DNA of 64,000 nt from contig JAMZAV010003171.1 in NCBI GenBank assembly GCA_024449915.1, positions 211,884 through 275,883 of the forward strand, read 5' to 3'. Positions within the stretch are counted from its first letter, which is position 1. Every line of letters begins with the position of its first letter. A program made the position numbers and the translations under genes. The DNA is from Sweltsa coloradensis. Lineage: Eukaryota > Arthropoda > Insecta > Plecoptera > Chloroperlidae. Shown one piece after another: positions 1 to 10,472 of the stretch. The notes beneath the pieces were generated by a model. That model saw only the letters and a list, made by a program, of their open reading frames with translations, was not told the DNA's origin and ran no database searches.

Positions 1-945
1 CCTCACGGGCTGTATGGACGGAACAAACGAGGCGAAATACCGAGATAACAAGCACTTGACTGACAAGTAATAGAGAAAAAGAAGTAAAAAAAAAACTTTC
101 AGTCTGGACAGAACAGACATCCTCGTAACGGTAACACACACAAAACAAAACACATTCAGTCATAACAGAAGCCAAGTCCTTGTACTGTGGAGACCGAACA
201 AGAACAGAACGAAGACAAAACACGTCATCCTGCGACAAGAACAACTGACCATAGATATTGAACCCCTATTGTAGGCTAGATTAGCAGTCGGTGGTCCACT
301 TCCGTGACAATAAGAAGCCATTTTGAAATTCCAGTTTACATGTTAATCAAATGGGAGCGATTTGTAGCACAAATAGTTCTCAAGATTGCCGCCAGGTTGA
401 CAGGTAAGCATTCCAGCCTTTAAAACTAAATGATTACTAAATTCCCTTATGCAATAACTTCGTATTGTTACTGTTTGTTCAATACCATGCTGCACAAGCT
501 AAAACCATATCAAACAATCCCGTAAAATACTTTATTGCATTAAAAAAGCATCAATTAAAACGCCAAATCGCCATCTTGAAATGGGCCGATTGACTCTTCA
601 ATTTGTTACGCTCGCGCCTGTGCGGAGGTATATGAGACTGCTAATCTAGCCTACAATAGGGGTTCAATATCAATGCAACTGACCGACTGCGAGACTGCCG
701 CTGCGCTGACCGCTGTGTGTACTGTAGCCTGTGTAGATGGCAGTCAAAAGGTGCGGGGCGGCGAGGTCATATCAACGTTGCACGTGAAGTACATCGAAAT
801 TATTCAAAATCGTATGATGACACTAGCATATGATCTCCAAGGTGTATAAAAATTGGTTGCGAGCTATATTTAAAAGTGTAGTGAGGTTCATCGCGGCGAT
901 GCTACATTTTTGCAGATAATGGATGCAAGCAGGTTGTTTAGGATT
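1..945 (+). repeat. Dispersed repeat 'RepA', copy 1 (split by a MITE)
   Basis: This is an unclassified interspersed repeat. The stretch from about 685 to 930 matches 29392-29620 and 32070-32310, sharing landmarks such as GATGGCAGTCAAAAGGTGCG and GAGGTTCATCG. The stretch 1-250 matches about 31830-32070 (words such as CTGGACAGAACAGACAT). The left end runs off the window. No open frame is convincing, so it could be a retroelement untranslated region or LTR. Three copies are directly visible; the class is unknown. Confidence 0.6.
251..675. mobile_element. 425-bp MITE with 36-bp perfect TIRs and 9-bp target duplication
   Basis: Positions 254-289 and 636-671 are perfect 36-bp inverted repeats (core TTGAACCCCTATTGTAGG). 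The element is flanked by a direct 9-bp repeat, CAACTGACC, at 242-250 and 676-684, and it interrupts RepA, whose other copies lack it. The interior has no transposase. A 9-bp duplication is typical of Mutator-like elements, so this is probably a non-autonomous MULE-type MITE. The superfamily is inferred; the insertion itself is read directly. Confidence 0.8.
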
Positions 946-947
946 AT

Positions 948-1250
948 ACTAGAGTCACTAATGTGAGAAGAACGCTTATCGATTGGGTAATAACAGATTA
1001 TGGCCATATTAGAGTTGAGGTATTAAATACACCCAACATTACTGACTATAGCATACTAATAATAAAAGGTGGAATAAAAAACAGTAGTGATCTATCTAAG
1101 AATGCAAATAACTGTGGTATGAAAAGAAATTAAAAAATTATAGTTAAGATATCTACAGAGATCACTTAACAAAGTTATAGGGGATAATGCGCTGGTTAGA
1201 AATGATTCTAACTGTTCTCCGACAGCATCAAAGCTAATGTCTCAAGTAAT
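948..1250 (+). pseudogene. Non-LTR retrotransposon endonuclease (EEP) C-terminal remnant
   Basis: Codons from 948 read TRVTNVRRTLIDWVITD, then VLNTPNITDYSILI. This matches the end of the apurinic endonuclease domain of Jockey/CR1-type retrotransposons (pattern PTR...STLID...TN...SDH), with the catalytic SDH replaced by TDY. A further frame reads a basic WYEKKL...DIYRD stretch, as often follows this domain. Stops and frameshifts follow, so this is a dead 5'-truncated fragment. The family assignment is by motif only. Confidence 0.55.
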
Positions 1251-1365
1251 GAATAAGTGATCAGAATGATCTAGAGTGATTGATGCGCCTTGTGGGCGAA
1301 TTGGTTTTATACCCTCGATTTTCTCCTCTCTAAAGTAACATAAGAACTTCTCCTTTATTTTATTT

Positions 1366-1628
1366 ATTGGATATTGTTTAACGTCTCATATTTATGCAAC
1401 TTGGCTAATCGAGACGAAGGGAGGGACGTAAGGGGTGACGCGGGGGGACAAGGGGCGGACAGGCCTGTGCTGGTCAGAACCAGCCACAAGCGTACGGGGA
1501 GGACAGGGGTTCCCCCACGTCGTGGTCGTCTCCGTCTGTGTCATCATCTGTCCGTGTTGTCATTGTCGTCGCCGTCGAGGAGGTAGTCAAAGGGAAGGGG
1601 AAAGTTCCCCGACGACGACCCAGGTTGT
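1366..1628 (+). repeat. SINE-1 copy (3' tail missing)
   Basis: This copy begins with the head TTGGATATTGTTTAACGTCTC and runs through the G-rich middle and the CCCCCACGTCGTGGTCGTCT segment. It stops at the CGACGACCCA junction before the usual tail. The small open frames in it (70-80 residues) recur only because the repeat recurs, and are not genes. Confidence 0.8.
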
Positions 1629-1639
1629 GCCAAATCTAG

Positions 1640-2430
1640 TTAAATATGGCAATATTGTATCCCTAAAATATATAATTTAATGTTCCAATGTAAGTGTTAA
1701 TCACACCATGACACTGTCGAAACACAGTTACCTAAAAAATCAGAATTGATGCAACAGGCGGGGTTGTATGTACGATGAATCGTCCAGGTGGCTTCTCGAG
1801 TGGACATATCTTTCTGTACATGGTCAGGCTTTGCAAAGGTAGTGATAACACGGTGTAACACGACCGTACCCCTTTCGAACCAAAAAAGGTTAGAAAAAGA
1901 GTTAAGTGCCAAGCCCAATTGGCATAGCATAAGCATAGCGTAACGCAAACACAAGCACAAGAAGAACGAATACACATTTGTCATAGTGGTAGCATAGCGT
2001 AAGGAAACTTGAAAGGCTGTGCACAATTTAGAAGGCATGTGATCAACAGCTGACCAGTTTTGCGCGGGATTCTATCGTCGACGTCGGTCTAGGCTAAGTC
2101 AACTTCGATATGTTATCTTATTAATTAGAAGAATAGGTATAATAGAACATGGACGATTATGATTAGTATGTGTGTGTATATGTTTCATTGGATTTTAACT
2201 ATTGCCAAGACTTATCACTATGTAGCTAACAGAGGACGGAGCTTAGGAGACAGGCAGATTGCGCCAAAACCTTGACCATTATGAAAATCTTTTCAAGTTC
2301 ATCAAAGCTAATGATCTTGACCAATTCTTCCTATACACGAGGATGACGGTGATCTCAATGCAAATCTCTGAATCAACAATATAATACTTTTGAGTTTATA
2401 GAAGAAAAACTATGTTGTTTCTTAAACTTG
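1640..2430. other. No gene seen
   Basis: This stretch holds mixed AT-rich sequence with a few short direct word repeats (GCATAGCGTAA near 1925-2000). I see no protein motif, RNA fold or terminal repeats here. Confidence 0.5.
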
Positions 2431-2453
2431 GATCTTGAAATCAAATAAAACTT

Positions 2454-2900
2454 ATGGTCTCTCTTGTTGGTGCCATCCACCATTTCATCCGACGAAGACA
2501 TTGCAATACTGGCGGAAACTCATACTTCAATTTCATCCACTTGAAAGTCATAGACCTGCCAACAAAAAATGTACATTCAGCAAACTGCCTCTCAGATACA
2601 AAGAAATGCAGCTGCATTGGGATAGAAAATGTCTCTGTAATACATTACCTAGGTAGTTGCGTTGCATAATCTACAAATTTTACACATTTATAAATTTTCT
2701 TAACACATCTACATTAAAAACCTTATATTATGCATTAGCACAATCTATAATTGAATATGGGATTATACGTGTACTTGTGTCTTATATAAAGAAATAAAAA
2801 AAAAAATTGTGGGTAAACAATATTTGGCAAGTGTGAAAGCAACAAATTAATTTTGTATGACTATGAACTAGGTGTTCATACCTATAAGGTTAACGGTTGT
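2454..2900 (+). pseudogene. Non-LTR reverse transcriptase C-terminal remnant
   Basis: One frame reads KKCSCIGIENVSVIHYLGS, like the segment after the RT catalytic core (K...I.I....V.YLG). Slightly downstream another frame reads LKTLYYALAQSIIEYGII, the well-conserved C-terminal motif of CR1/Jockey-type RT (LYYAL..SI..YG). The pieces lie in different frames separated by stops, so the copy is dead. The 48-bp RT motif at 3330-3377 may or may not belong to the same insertion. Confidence 0.55.
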
Positions 2901-3329
2901 AACAAGAAATATGGGTTGTTTTAACCTTGTTTAATGCATTAGGGGGGGGGAGGGGGGCTAATGCTTTTAAAACAATTTAAATACAGAAAAATTAACAAAT
3001 CTCTTTTGAAGGTACTTTTTCAATAAGAGGGCAAGGACCAAATTATTTTTCACATTTCCACAAGTTGATCATTTGAGTTTTAATATAATATCAACAATTT
3101 GGCATCTTGTTTTGTTTGGTTAGAAGGTCAAGATTTTTCAAAAGTACCAACATCATAAGTTTATACACAATGTACAGTTATGGTAAAATATTTTAGCCTA
3201 TTTAGTTTTCTAATAAAATTTGTTAAAATTGTAATGGGTCATAAGTAACCATTATGAGGGGCGTAATTACCTTTGGTTTTGTTGTTTTGGTAGAAGGATT
3301 TATCCTCTATGCAAAGAGACATAGTGGCA

Positions 3330-3377
3330 TTTTTAATGTCCTTTGATCGTGTCAACCATGACCTCCTTAATAAATAA
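3330..3377 (+). pseudogene. Isolated RT motif A scrap
   Basis: Sixteen codons read FLMSFDRVNHDLLNK followed by a stop. This is very close to the catalytic A block of non-LTR reverse transcriptases (the DF..AFD.V.HD.LL pattern), with the second catalytic aspartate context FDRV kept. Only this block is recognisable. Confidence 0.45.
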
Positions 3378-3455
3378 TAATACAAATACAAATAGCATCA
3401 CAAATTATAATGTAGGCCTACTAATAAAGTAAATTTTGTATTCATATATTTTCAG

Positions 3456-3652
3456 ACTCTTATACCAAAGCTAGACAGAAGGTCACACTAGCTACTAATA
3501 CATCAGACATCAATACAGATGAGGGTGAAGGAAACTTCAGAAAGAAGCGTAGAAATAATGAATGCATTCCAGCACTGCCAGCCGCACCACAAGAAATACG
3601 GCGATCACCACGCCACCATAAGGTTAAACAACCCTCCAGACAAAAATTATGA
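3456..3652 (+). pseudogene. Orphan exon-like open frame, basic, unknown family
   Basis: An acceptor-like TATATTTTCAG ends at 3455. It is followed by about 65 open codons that begin SYTKARQKVTLATNTSDI, continue through an acidic patch and a basic patch (RKKRRNN) to a proline-rich end, and stop just where SINE-1 starts. The composition and the 'A..TSD' segment resemble linkers in insect DUF4806-type proteins, but this is only a resemblance. It may be a host or transposon exon truncated by the SINE. Confidence 0.3.
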
Positions 3653-3838
3653 TTGATTGATTGGATATTGCTTAACGTCTCATATTTATGCAACTTGGCT
3701 TATCGAGACGAAGGGAGGGACGTAAGGGATGACGCGGGGGGTCAAGGGGGGGGACAGGCCTGTGCTGGTCAGAACCAGCCACAAGCGTATGGGGAGGGCA
3801 GGGGTTCCCCCACATCGTGGTCGTCTCCGTCTGTGTCT
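3648..3838 (+). repeat. SINE-1 copy (5' two thirds)
   Basis: The copy starts in a short GATTGATTG run and carries the head and G-rich middle. It breaks off within GTCTCCGTCTGTGTC, so the tail is absent. Confidence 0.8.
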
Positions 3839-3884
3839 CATCAGTATAATAGTATAGTATTACTGGTTAATGTGTGTATGGCTC

Positions 3885-4363
3885 AAATTACCATTAGAAG
3901 AGAGACACAGCTCGTGGGGCAATGTGTCTGAGCCCTTGAATGAACCGAAAAAGTTCCTTCACATTATCGGTGATGGAAAATGCTGGTTTCGATGCATTTT
4001 CCTGTACATAACCGGAAGCCAAAACCATCACAATCTTATCAGGAAAATAATATTTGACCGTATGGCTGTAGGTATAAAAAAAGACGTCGATAACTATACT
4101 GATAACGACAACTATGCGGTAACAAGTCGAATGGAAAACAGTGGGGTTTGGGCCCCACAGCTATTCTACTAAATACCGACATCTTCGTATATGGTCGCTA
4201 CGATGGGGAAAGAAAATGGCAGAAATTTCGAAAAAATGGGTTCTTTCCATTCCGGAAGGAGGACCATAATATACAAGAGGAAAATGGAAGAGCGCTGTAC
4301 ATTATCAACAAAAACAGCAATTATGACAAAATTGTTACCGACGTAGTACGGTTATTTGTTTGA
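3885..4363 (+). pseudogene. OTU-like cysteine protease remnant (copy 1)
   Basis: The first frame reads IIGDGKCWFRCIF, then ITGSQNHHNLIRK and TSRMENSGVWA. After a +1 shift near 4160 the second frame gives LLNTDIFVYG and KWQKF, then ALYIINKNSNYDKIV. This order matches the OTU fold: a GDG-C nucleophile loop, a helix ending in IR, a W-A segment, I-VY and the terminal H-Y/F motif. The nucleophile Cys is present (GDGKC for the usual GDGNC), but the terminal His appears lost (NSNYD). The frameshift and missing His make it a pseudogene. OTU domains occur in many invertebrate mobile elements; which element this came from is unknown. Confidence 0.6.
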
Positions 4364-4601
4364 ACAGTGCAACTTCTGTTTTGAGTCAAAATTAATGAAA
4401 ATTATTTTGCGTTTACTTTCGTAGATTTTTTGGTGCTGTTATCACTGTAATGAACTATAGTGAGGGACTATTTAGGTAGAACATTCTCGTACTGACTACT
4501 TTGACATTACAATGTATGTGATATGTATATATATAGTTTGAACAGTGCAATTTTTTGTTTGAGTCCATATGATTAAATTTTGCGCTTACGTGCTTGCAGG
4601 A
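4359..4601. repeat. Two diverged direct copies about 178 bp apart
   Basis: GTTTGAACAGTGCAA at 4359 recurs at 4537. Both copies continue through a GAGTC...TTAA..TTTTGCG..TTACG block of about 65 bp. No coding role is seen. Confidence 0.5.
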
Positions 4602-5140
4602 CAACGCAATCCAAGCTTGCCATTCACGTCGCTGTGGTTGCTATAGTTTGTGCTCATTTTAGGGAGAAAGAAAGGAAGAAAGATATTTGTCCAATCACTC
4701 ATAAATATTGGTGCGACGTATGCCCAAGTTACGACAAACTAAAAAAAAACTCACTGAAAAGTTCCAACATGCAAATATGCAAAAATGGAAGAAGAAGTAA
4801 AAAAAACGGTATCCAGGAATGCTCGTAGTAATGGAACATCTTTTACTACGGACATATAGACCGATGAGAATCAACAGACCTTGTATGTTGCAGTCACGCT
4901 CATCAGATCATGGAAGACTCACTAAAGAGTTACTTTTGGCATGTAAACCGATACACGAAACGAAAACGGCACTAAACTCGAACCAGTTTTGGGTATAAAC
5001 ATAAACTCCGAAGACGATGAACATCGCGACCTAACTAATTACCTCAAGAGCAACAATGTCACCATAGTGACTGATAATGGGGCCAACGGCTTAAATATCT
5101 TGGCAGGGCATAATTTAAATCTAGTTTGGGAGATGATTAA
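4600..5140 (+). pseudogene. hAT transposase remnant
   Basis: Broken frames give TTDI at about 4850, LLACKPIHET at about 4934, and SNNVTIVTDNGAN near 5050, followed directly by ILAGHNLNLV. These correspond to hAT transposase blocks in order: the first catalytic Asp region, the 'LGCKPF' strand, the TDNGAN block with the second Asp, and the AH.LNLV helix. The segment between TDNGAN and HNLNLV is deleted. The same last block appears, duplicated, at 12652-13060. Multiple stops show it is dead. Confidence 0.55.
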
Positions 5141-5142
5141 CT

Positions 5143-5408
5143 GATTGATTGGATATTGATTAACGTCTCATATTTATGCAACTTGGCTAATCGAGACGAA
5201 GGGAGGGACGTAAGGGATGACGAGGGGGGACAAGGGGAGGACAGGCCTGTGTTGGTCAGAACCAGCCACAAGAATATGGGGAGGGCAGGGGTTCCCCCAC
5301 GTCGTGGTCGTCTCCGTCTGTGTCATCATCCGTCCGTATTGTCCTTGTCGTCGCCGTCGGGGAGATAGTCAAAGGGAAGGGGAAAGTTCCCCGACGACGA
5401 CCCACAGC
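5143..5408 (+). repeat. SINE-1 copy (tail missing)
   Basis: Head and middle are intact, and the copy ends at CGACGACCCA. It sits between the hAT remnant and a PARP-like scrap, truncating the latter. Confidence 0.8.
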
Positions 5409-5645
5409 TGTCGAACGCCTGTCGAAGTTTTTCTCCAGAATGGACTTCGCATCTTTGATGGATGTCGCGTGCCACAGATAACTCGTTGACGTCGCCTCGC
5501 AGACACGTAATACTCTTTCATTCTTTCTTGGTATTTCTCTCAAAGGTAGGGGCTGCATACCTTGCTGATTTTAGAAGGCTTTAGGTATTCTGGTAGCCTG
5601 GCGAGAATCATTTCACAGACTTGATCCCGGTCCTGGTGGACAAAC
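5405..5645 (-). pseudogene. PARP-like catalytic domain fragment
   Basis: On the minus strand one frame reads EMILARLPEYLKPSKISK and another, overlapping, reads YLWHATSIKDAKSILEKNF then DRRS. The second resembles the start of the ADP-ribosyltransferase domain of the PARP12/13 type (L.HGTS...A..I...NFD.R), keeping the NAD-contacting His (H-A-T for H-G-T). A frameshift joins the two, and SINE-1 truncates the 3' end. No upstream exons are recognised. It may be a retrocopy or a shuffled exon; a chance match cannot be excluded. Confidence 0.4.
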
Positions 5646-5649
5646 ACCA

Positions 5650-6190
5650 TCCCTCCACCCTAAGGACCATAGCTCTGGACTATCAGCAAACGGTGGCCCG
5701 TCTTGATGACCCCCCACCCCTCTGTAAAAATTGTAAATTCCCCCCCCCCCCCATTGTAAATATCACCTCACCCCATCATCACAAATCACTGCATATGTAA
5801 ATCACCAATCACCATCCACATCCACCATACAATCAACTATCACCCCACTGAAACGTCTCAAAAGCCAACAGCGCCCCCACAACATTCGGGGGGCCCCCGT
5901 CCAAGGTGAAGAACTTTACCCACGACAAGTACGACGGTGATGTAGGACTGAAAAACCAAACTGCTAGCTAGCTGCGTCGCTTCCTGCCCTCTCTCCTCGC
6001 CCCTCTGCCCTGTCCAGTCATTTTCTTACCACCACCCCTCCCCGTCCCCCCCGGGATAGAAGAGGGAAACCATCCCTGATGCTATCCATCTCTCCCAACC
6101 CCCCCCCCCCTTGGGGGGGACGGGGGCGGAGAGAAAAACCAAACCCGAACACACACTCGTTGGTACCTTTAATAAATATTTCGCAGAAGC
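5650..6190. other. Low-complexity C/G-rich stretch, no gene
   Basis: This stretch contains C runs (about 5740-5752 and 6101-6112) with an adjoining G run around 6113-6126 that could fold back on itself. It also has CA-rich text at 5760-5880 and no coding signal. Confidence 0.5.
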
Positions 6191-6194
6191 AGCT

Positions 6195-6745
6195 CAGAAC
6201 AACAAAAATAACTAAAATTATTGATAATATTTGTTTTGGATATTTACTTAGAGTGGCTGACCACACAACCACTCAATGAAGAAGAATTAAGCTATTACGC
6301 GTCAAGGTTAAATTTTTATTCGTCATCAAAGATGAACGATGGGAACCTTGAATTAAGAATGAAGAATAAGGCAGTGAAGCGGTCCCTGATCCCCCCTAAA
6401 AAACAACAAAAGTTCTAAAACCATCAGCCAGGAGAGTGACGTCGACAGTTACAGCACCGTCGTTGACCTCTAGCTCAAGACCCATGACGACAGTCACAAC
6501 AACGCTGACCTCAAGACTCATCACAGAACCAGTTTTATCAAACCAACAGCTTTACCGCCATCCCATTAGTAATTTCCACCACTATTTCAATACCAATCCA
6601 GGTCCACCAGCCACAAGAGATCGTTAGCGGAAGCACCATTCCATCAATATTAATAAACACCAACTCTTCATACCACCAACTCTTAAACAAAATTCAAACA
6701 GCAAGGGGGGAGTATAATTATTTAATTAATTAGTTATTTAAGTTT
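6195..6745 (+). repeat. Retroelement-like segment, copy 1 of a pair
   Basis: This segment aligns along its whole length with 47747-48300, sharing GAATTAAGAATGAAGAATAA, AACAACAAAAGT and AGCAAGGGGGGAG. Short open frames (LEWLTTQPLNEEELSYYASR at 6248, then a Thr/Ser-rich frame from 6436) are conserved but broken in both copies. It lies just upstream of the membrane-protein region of an LTR element, so it may be part of that element's internal coding or leader sequence. Confidence 0.55.
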
Positions 6746-7019
6746 CATAAAATTAAGACAGTGAAGTCCGAGAAAGTATTGGTGTGCGCGACCGATGGGA
6801 TTCGTGGAGAAGTGACCATGATCGGATCGTTGTGAAAGTTTTGAAGAGATATAACGTGTGAATAATTCATCTGGGCTACGGGTCCTAGGTACAGTAGACG
6901 AGTTATTAAGTGGAGAACATTAGCTTGTAGTTCAATGAGCTTAAAAGTAAAAAGTAAATCTTATTTATTTCTATTTTGCTGGAAGTGTTTCCCGGGTTTG
7001 AGATCGGAGGTCGGGGAGG

Positions 7020-7492
7020 ATTCCACATTTAAATATTACTATTCCGGAAAAATTGGGGGAAATTAAACCATGTTTTAATAGTACGGAGGTTTGGGATCGT
7101 TTTGACTCTATGGTTCTTCATGGTTCATTTATTGGAAGTATAAATTGGATTGTTACTATTGTTGTGATTATCATTGTTGTTAAGAATCCATACTTGTTAG
7201 GACTGTGTGCAAATAGGCCAGTGCAAGCGCTTGACATCCAGGATTATAAATTGGAATTTTTCGAAATATCTTCAGGAATTATGGCAGTCACTTTGTTTTT
7301 CACACTGATGTGGGCGTGCGTTCGTTTTATAAAAGTGGATCCTGTAGACGACGACAGGCGAAAATAAAAATTCAAGTTGAAGATGTTGAAGTGAAGGAGG
7401 AGGGGGTTGCTCTCCGAAAGCAATGTTCCTCAGGAAGTCAAACGGACTTTACGCAGTTGGAGCGTACGGTATCGTATCAAACGGTTCATTTG
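7020..7492 (+). pseudogene. Envelope-like membrane protein end of an LTR retroelement
   Basis: The open frame (about 7020-7366) has no ATG start and two hydrophobic segments, one of about 18 residues (rich in I/V, about 7147-7190) and one near 7270-7330. It ends in an acidic/basic tail. An overlapping frame (7310-7492) continues the hydrophilic tail. The position directly before a polypurine tract and LTR is where env or a third ORF lies. I do not recognise a fusion peptide or family, so the env label is by position and topology only. Confidence 0.4.
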
Positions 7493-7850
7493 TAGGCCGC
7501 GGTGCCGTATAAGTTTATAGGGACTTATACGTGAGAATTTACTTCATAAGGGTCGTTTCCCTTACCTATACTGTGTGGAGGGGATTTTTACTTTTTATTA
7601 GAAAGTATCCCGCCGACACAAACTTGTAATGCATTGTGACTATAGTTTACTAGTCAGACTGGGCATAGTTTATGGGTATAAATTACTTTATTTGTAATGT
7701 AGTGTTCAATATGAAAAACATAGATATTTCATATTTGGTTGTGAGTTTCACATAGTCAATGAACGATTGGGTATATTAGTGTTACGTAATTGTAGTTTGT
7801 TTATATGGGAAATAATTAGGTTTTTTAATTGGGGAATTAAAAAACTATCC

Positions 7851-7867
7851 AAGGAGGAGGGGGGAGA
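7851..7867 (+). promoter_or_regulatory. Polypurine tract (plus-strand priming site)
   Basis: AAGGAGGAGGGGGGAGA lies immediately 5' of TGTCACAATG. An all-purine run abutting a TG-starting LTR is the expected plus-strand primer of an LTR retroelement. Confidence 0.7.
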
Positions 7868-10116
7868 TGTCACAATGCATTAACAAGCATTTTGTGGGTA
7901 ATAATTTATTTGTGGAGTAATTAAATGATAATGTAGAAGCTAACTCTTTCTATGATTTCAGAATGGAACTATGATGAAATCTATTATAAATGTATTGAAG
8001 TCGATAATTTGAGAATGTATAATTTGTATTTTCTTAGACGTGTTTAAATGCAATTGTTTTCTTAGAATGTCTTATGATAGTAGAGACGGAGTTATCACTT
8101 GGAGCACGTGGTTGTTGTTGATAGTGGCCGTCAGCCATCTTGAGACATGTGCTCGCTGTTAGGTAAACAGAACCTTGACTCGGGAGATTATGATGACGCT
8201 TGCATTCCCGCGGCAAGGTTACTGACGTAGAGTTCAATACGATCAGCTGTGTAGGTACACATTGCTTTTAAACACGTAGTGAAGTCGGTTAATCAAAATC
8301 AAACTTTATGGAGCTTTTTGTAATTTAAAACAAATGGAGTTTTGTTAGTTTTTTTTTTTAAATTAAGTGTGGAAAATACATATTGTTTTAAATCCTTTGC
8401 TGGATAAAGGGTCGCCTCTCTCAAGGCAGACGTGTAGCCAAAACTATTCTTTTTAATGATAATGGGTGTTACCCATTAAATAAAATAACGCCGAAATTTT
8501 ATGATGACACAAATTTGGAATTTTGTTACATTTAAGTTATTTTCGTTCAAAAATGATTTTGAGTAATTAATCAAAGTAATGTAGAGTGTGCCGAGCTTTC
8601 GGTCTAGCATGTGTGTGTTGTTGTTTTGTTTTAGTCGTTCTAGCCAGGGGTAGGCTACCTGAACAGCTCAGATCGGTCGACGAAACATCAAGACAACGAT
8701 CGGCGGCCAAGGAGGGCCCAGCAATGGAAAATCCACACACACTGTCACACATACACACAGCCAAGTAGATTCGGGAGATTATAGCTGCAAGACGTCAACG
8801 CAACTGATTGAAGATGGAATAAAGATCAAATGCTGTACAAATCCAAATGAAGTTACACTAAATTGAAGAAGAAGATGAAGAAGAAGAAGAAGAAACATTA
8901 AACAAGACAAAAACAAAAACTAAAAGAAGACGAGATGAAGATAAAATTCTAAGAAGAAGACCAAACGTGAGGGTATTGTTGTCAACATCATCAATGACAG
9001 CGTACGCTTATGTTGTTTCGGCAACCAAATCGCACTCTGAGACGGGGAATTGAATCCGGGAACTAATAGTTTTGCACACCGAGGATTGCCAAGAGTCAGG
9101 ATAAAACCGAAGAATAGTTGTTCAAGAACAAGAAGAAAGAAGAAACGGGTGTCCTAGTTCTCTGAGGGGTCCGGCTCAGGGAAAGCGGAAAAAACCAAAC
9201 AATAGTACATTAACAAACCCAATACTCGATTATTACATCAATAAGAAGAAAAGATGAAATCGCAGTTCTGAGGAAGAAGGAAGAAGAACCCAATGTCAGA
9301 GTCGACATTAGCCGAGATGGAGAAGTGTCATGAATACAGATTATTCATAGATCAGGGTATCCGACAAATAACTGTATAGTTACAAATCTAACCTGATTCA
9401 CTTGGGTCAGCTAAAACACCCAGGCGTTCAGGTGCAACTCTGTTGAATAATACGCTAAAATACATCGCGACGGTGACAATGAGCAAGACAAAGACAGAAG
9501 ACTATTAATCATAAAGCAGACGGAGACGGATAGTATCGGTAGAATGCCTAGCAACTACGAGTGCAATCCATGGACTTGCTGACATGAGACTTTTCGGGTG
9601 CATTCGATTTGATCGGGAAGCGCGCTCGCTCTCTCTGACTTCGGAACTCGAGCTGGCAACATCATCGGGACGACGTGTGATAGTGTAATAGTGTGTGTGC
9701 GTACAAGTACAGAGAAGAGGGTCGACTTCTAGTGAAGAGGGATCAGCATCCACCCCTGGGACGATCTGAGTTGTTTGGTGACCGCCTCTGAGCTTCGGGA
9801 AGGTTGTGGTAAGCCAAGTCATGTTAATTTAACTTCAGGTCAATCGGGGTCATGATTGGTTGTGACCAAGCCACGTGGTAGTCACGCACATGCTGGAGAG
9901 TAGGCAGTACCGCGCACTCATTCTTTTAGTTTCATCCTGTTGTTAATAAATGGGTTTTGTTATTCACTATGAATCTGGTATTCTGATTTGAGTATTAAGT
10001 TACCCTCTGACCGGTAGTAAGATCCCTACATGTTAGTAGCTAGCCTAGGGATTGCAGGACAAGCTACGAGCCCCCAGCCAAGCGGCCGTTGTACTGAGGG
10101 TCCTGGGTTCCTGACA
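7868..10116 (+). mobile_element. 3' LTR of a retroelement, about 2.25 kb
   Basis: The LTR begins TGTCACAATGCATTAACAAGC right after the polypurine tract and ends GGGTTCCTGACA, with AATAAA at 9945-9950 near the 3' end. Its termini resemble those of the insertion at 60236-62103 (ATTAACAAGC at the start, TTCCTGACA at the end), which suggests two related LTR families. Inside are a GAA microsatellite (8864-8896) and no convincing coding frame. No 5' LTR is seen in the window, so the target duplication cannot be tested. Confidence 0.6.
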
Positions 10117-10189
10117 AGGTGAGGTCTCTGTTGTATGCTTCATCTGATGTTTAGACTGGACAGTAGGAGAAGGCTAGTCTGACTACATG

Positions 10190-10470
10190 ACAATATAAGT
10201 AATTTTTCAAAAAATTCAAAAAATTTCATAACGATCGGAACATTTTTTATTTTTTTATTTTTTTTATAACCAACGATCGGATTTTGTTCAAAAACTATAC
10301 AGCAACCCGCCTAGGTGGTATGTACATGTGTGCAAAATTTCAGGTCGATCAGAGAAACGGTGCGACCTGTACCGAAACAGTAACAGAAAAAAACAAAAAA
10401 TACAAACAAAAAAAAAACATTCGAGCCATAAGAGTCAAGTGGAGACGCTCGCTACGCTCGCTCAAAAAGA
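10190..10470. other. Low-complexity A/T stretch, unknown repeat
   Basis: AACGATCGGA occurs twice (about 10231 and 10272) around a T-rich run. It is followed by an A-rich run and CGCTCGCTACGCTCGCTC. This stretch splices unrelated sequence onto the Copia frame that follows. Confidence 0.4.
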
Positions 10471-10472
10471 AT

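Noticed and set aside
1374..1680. Recurrent 70-90-residue ORFs (VSYLCNLANRDEGRD... and MTRGDKG...)
   Set aside because: They are translations of the SINE-1 repeat in various frames; every copy has different truncations and no protein-level constraint is visible.
2941..2957. G-rich run as a possible quadruplex regulator
   Set aside because: An isolated run with no gene nearby to regulate; low-complexity slippage explains it.
6436..6627. NTNPGP at the end of a Ser/Thr-rich frame, resembling a 2A ribosome-skipping motif
   Set aside because: The required D-x-E before NPGP is absent, and the homologous segment at 47747-48300 does not keep it.
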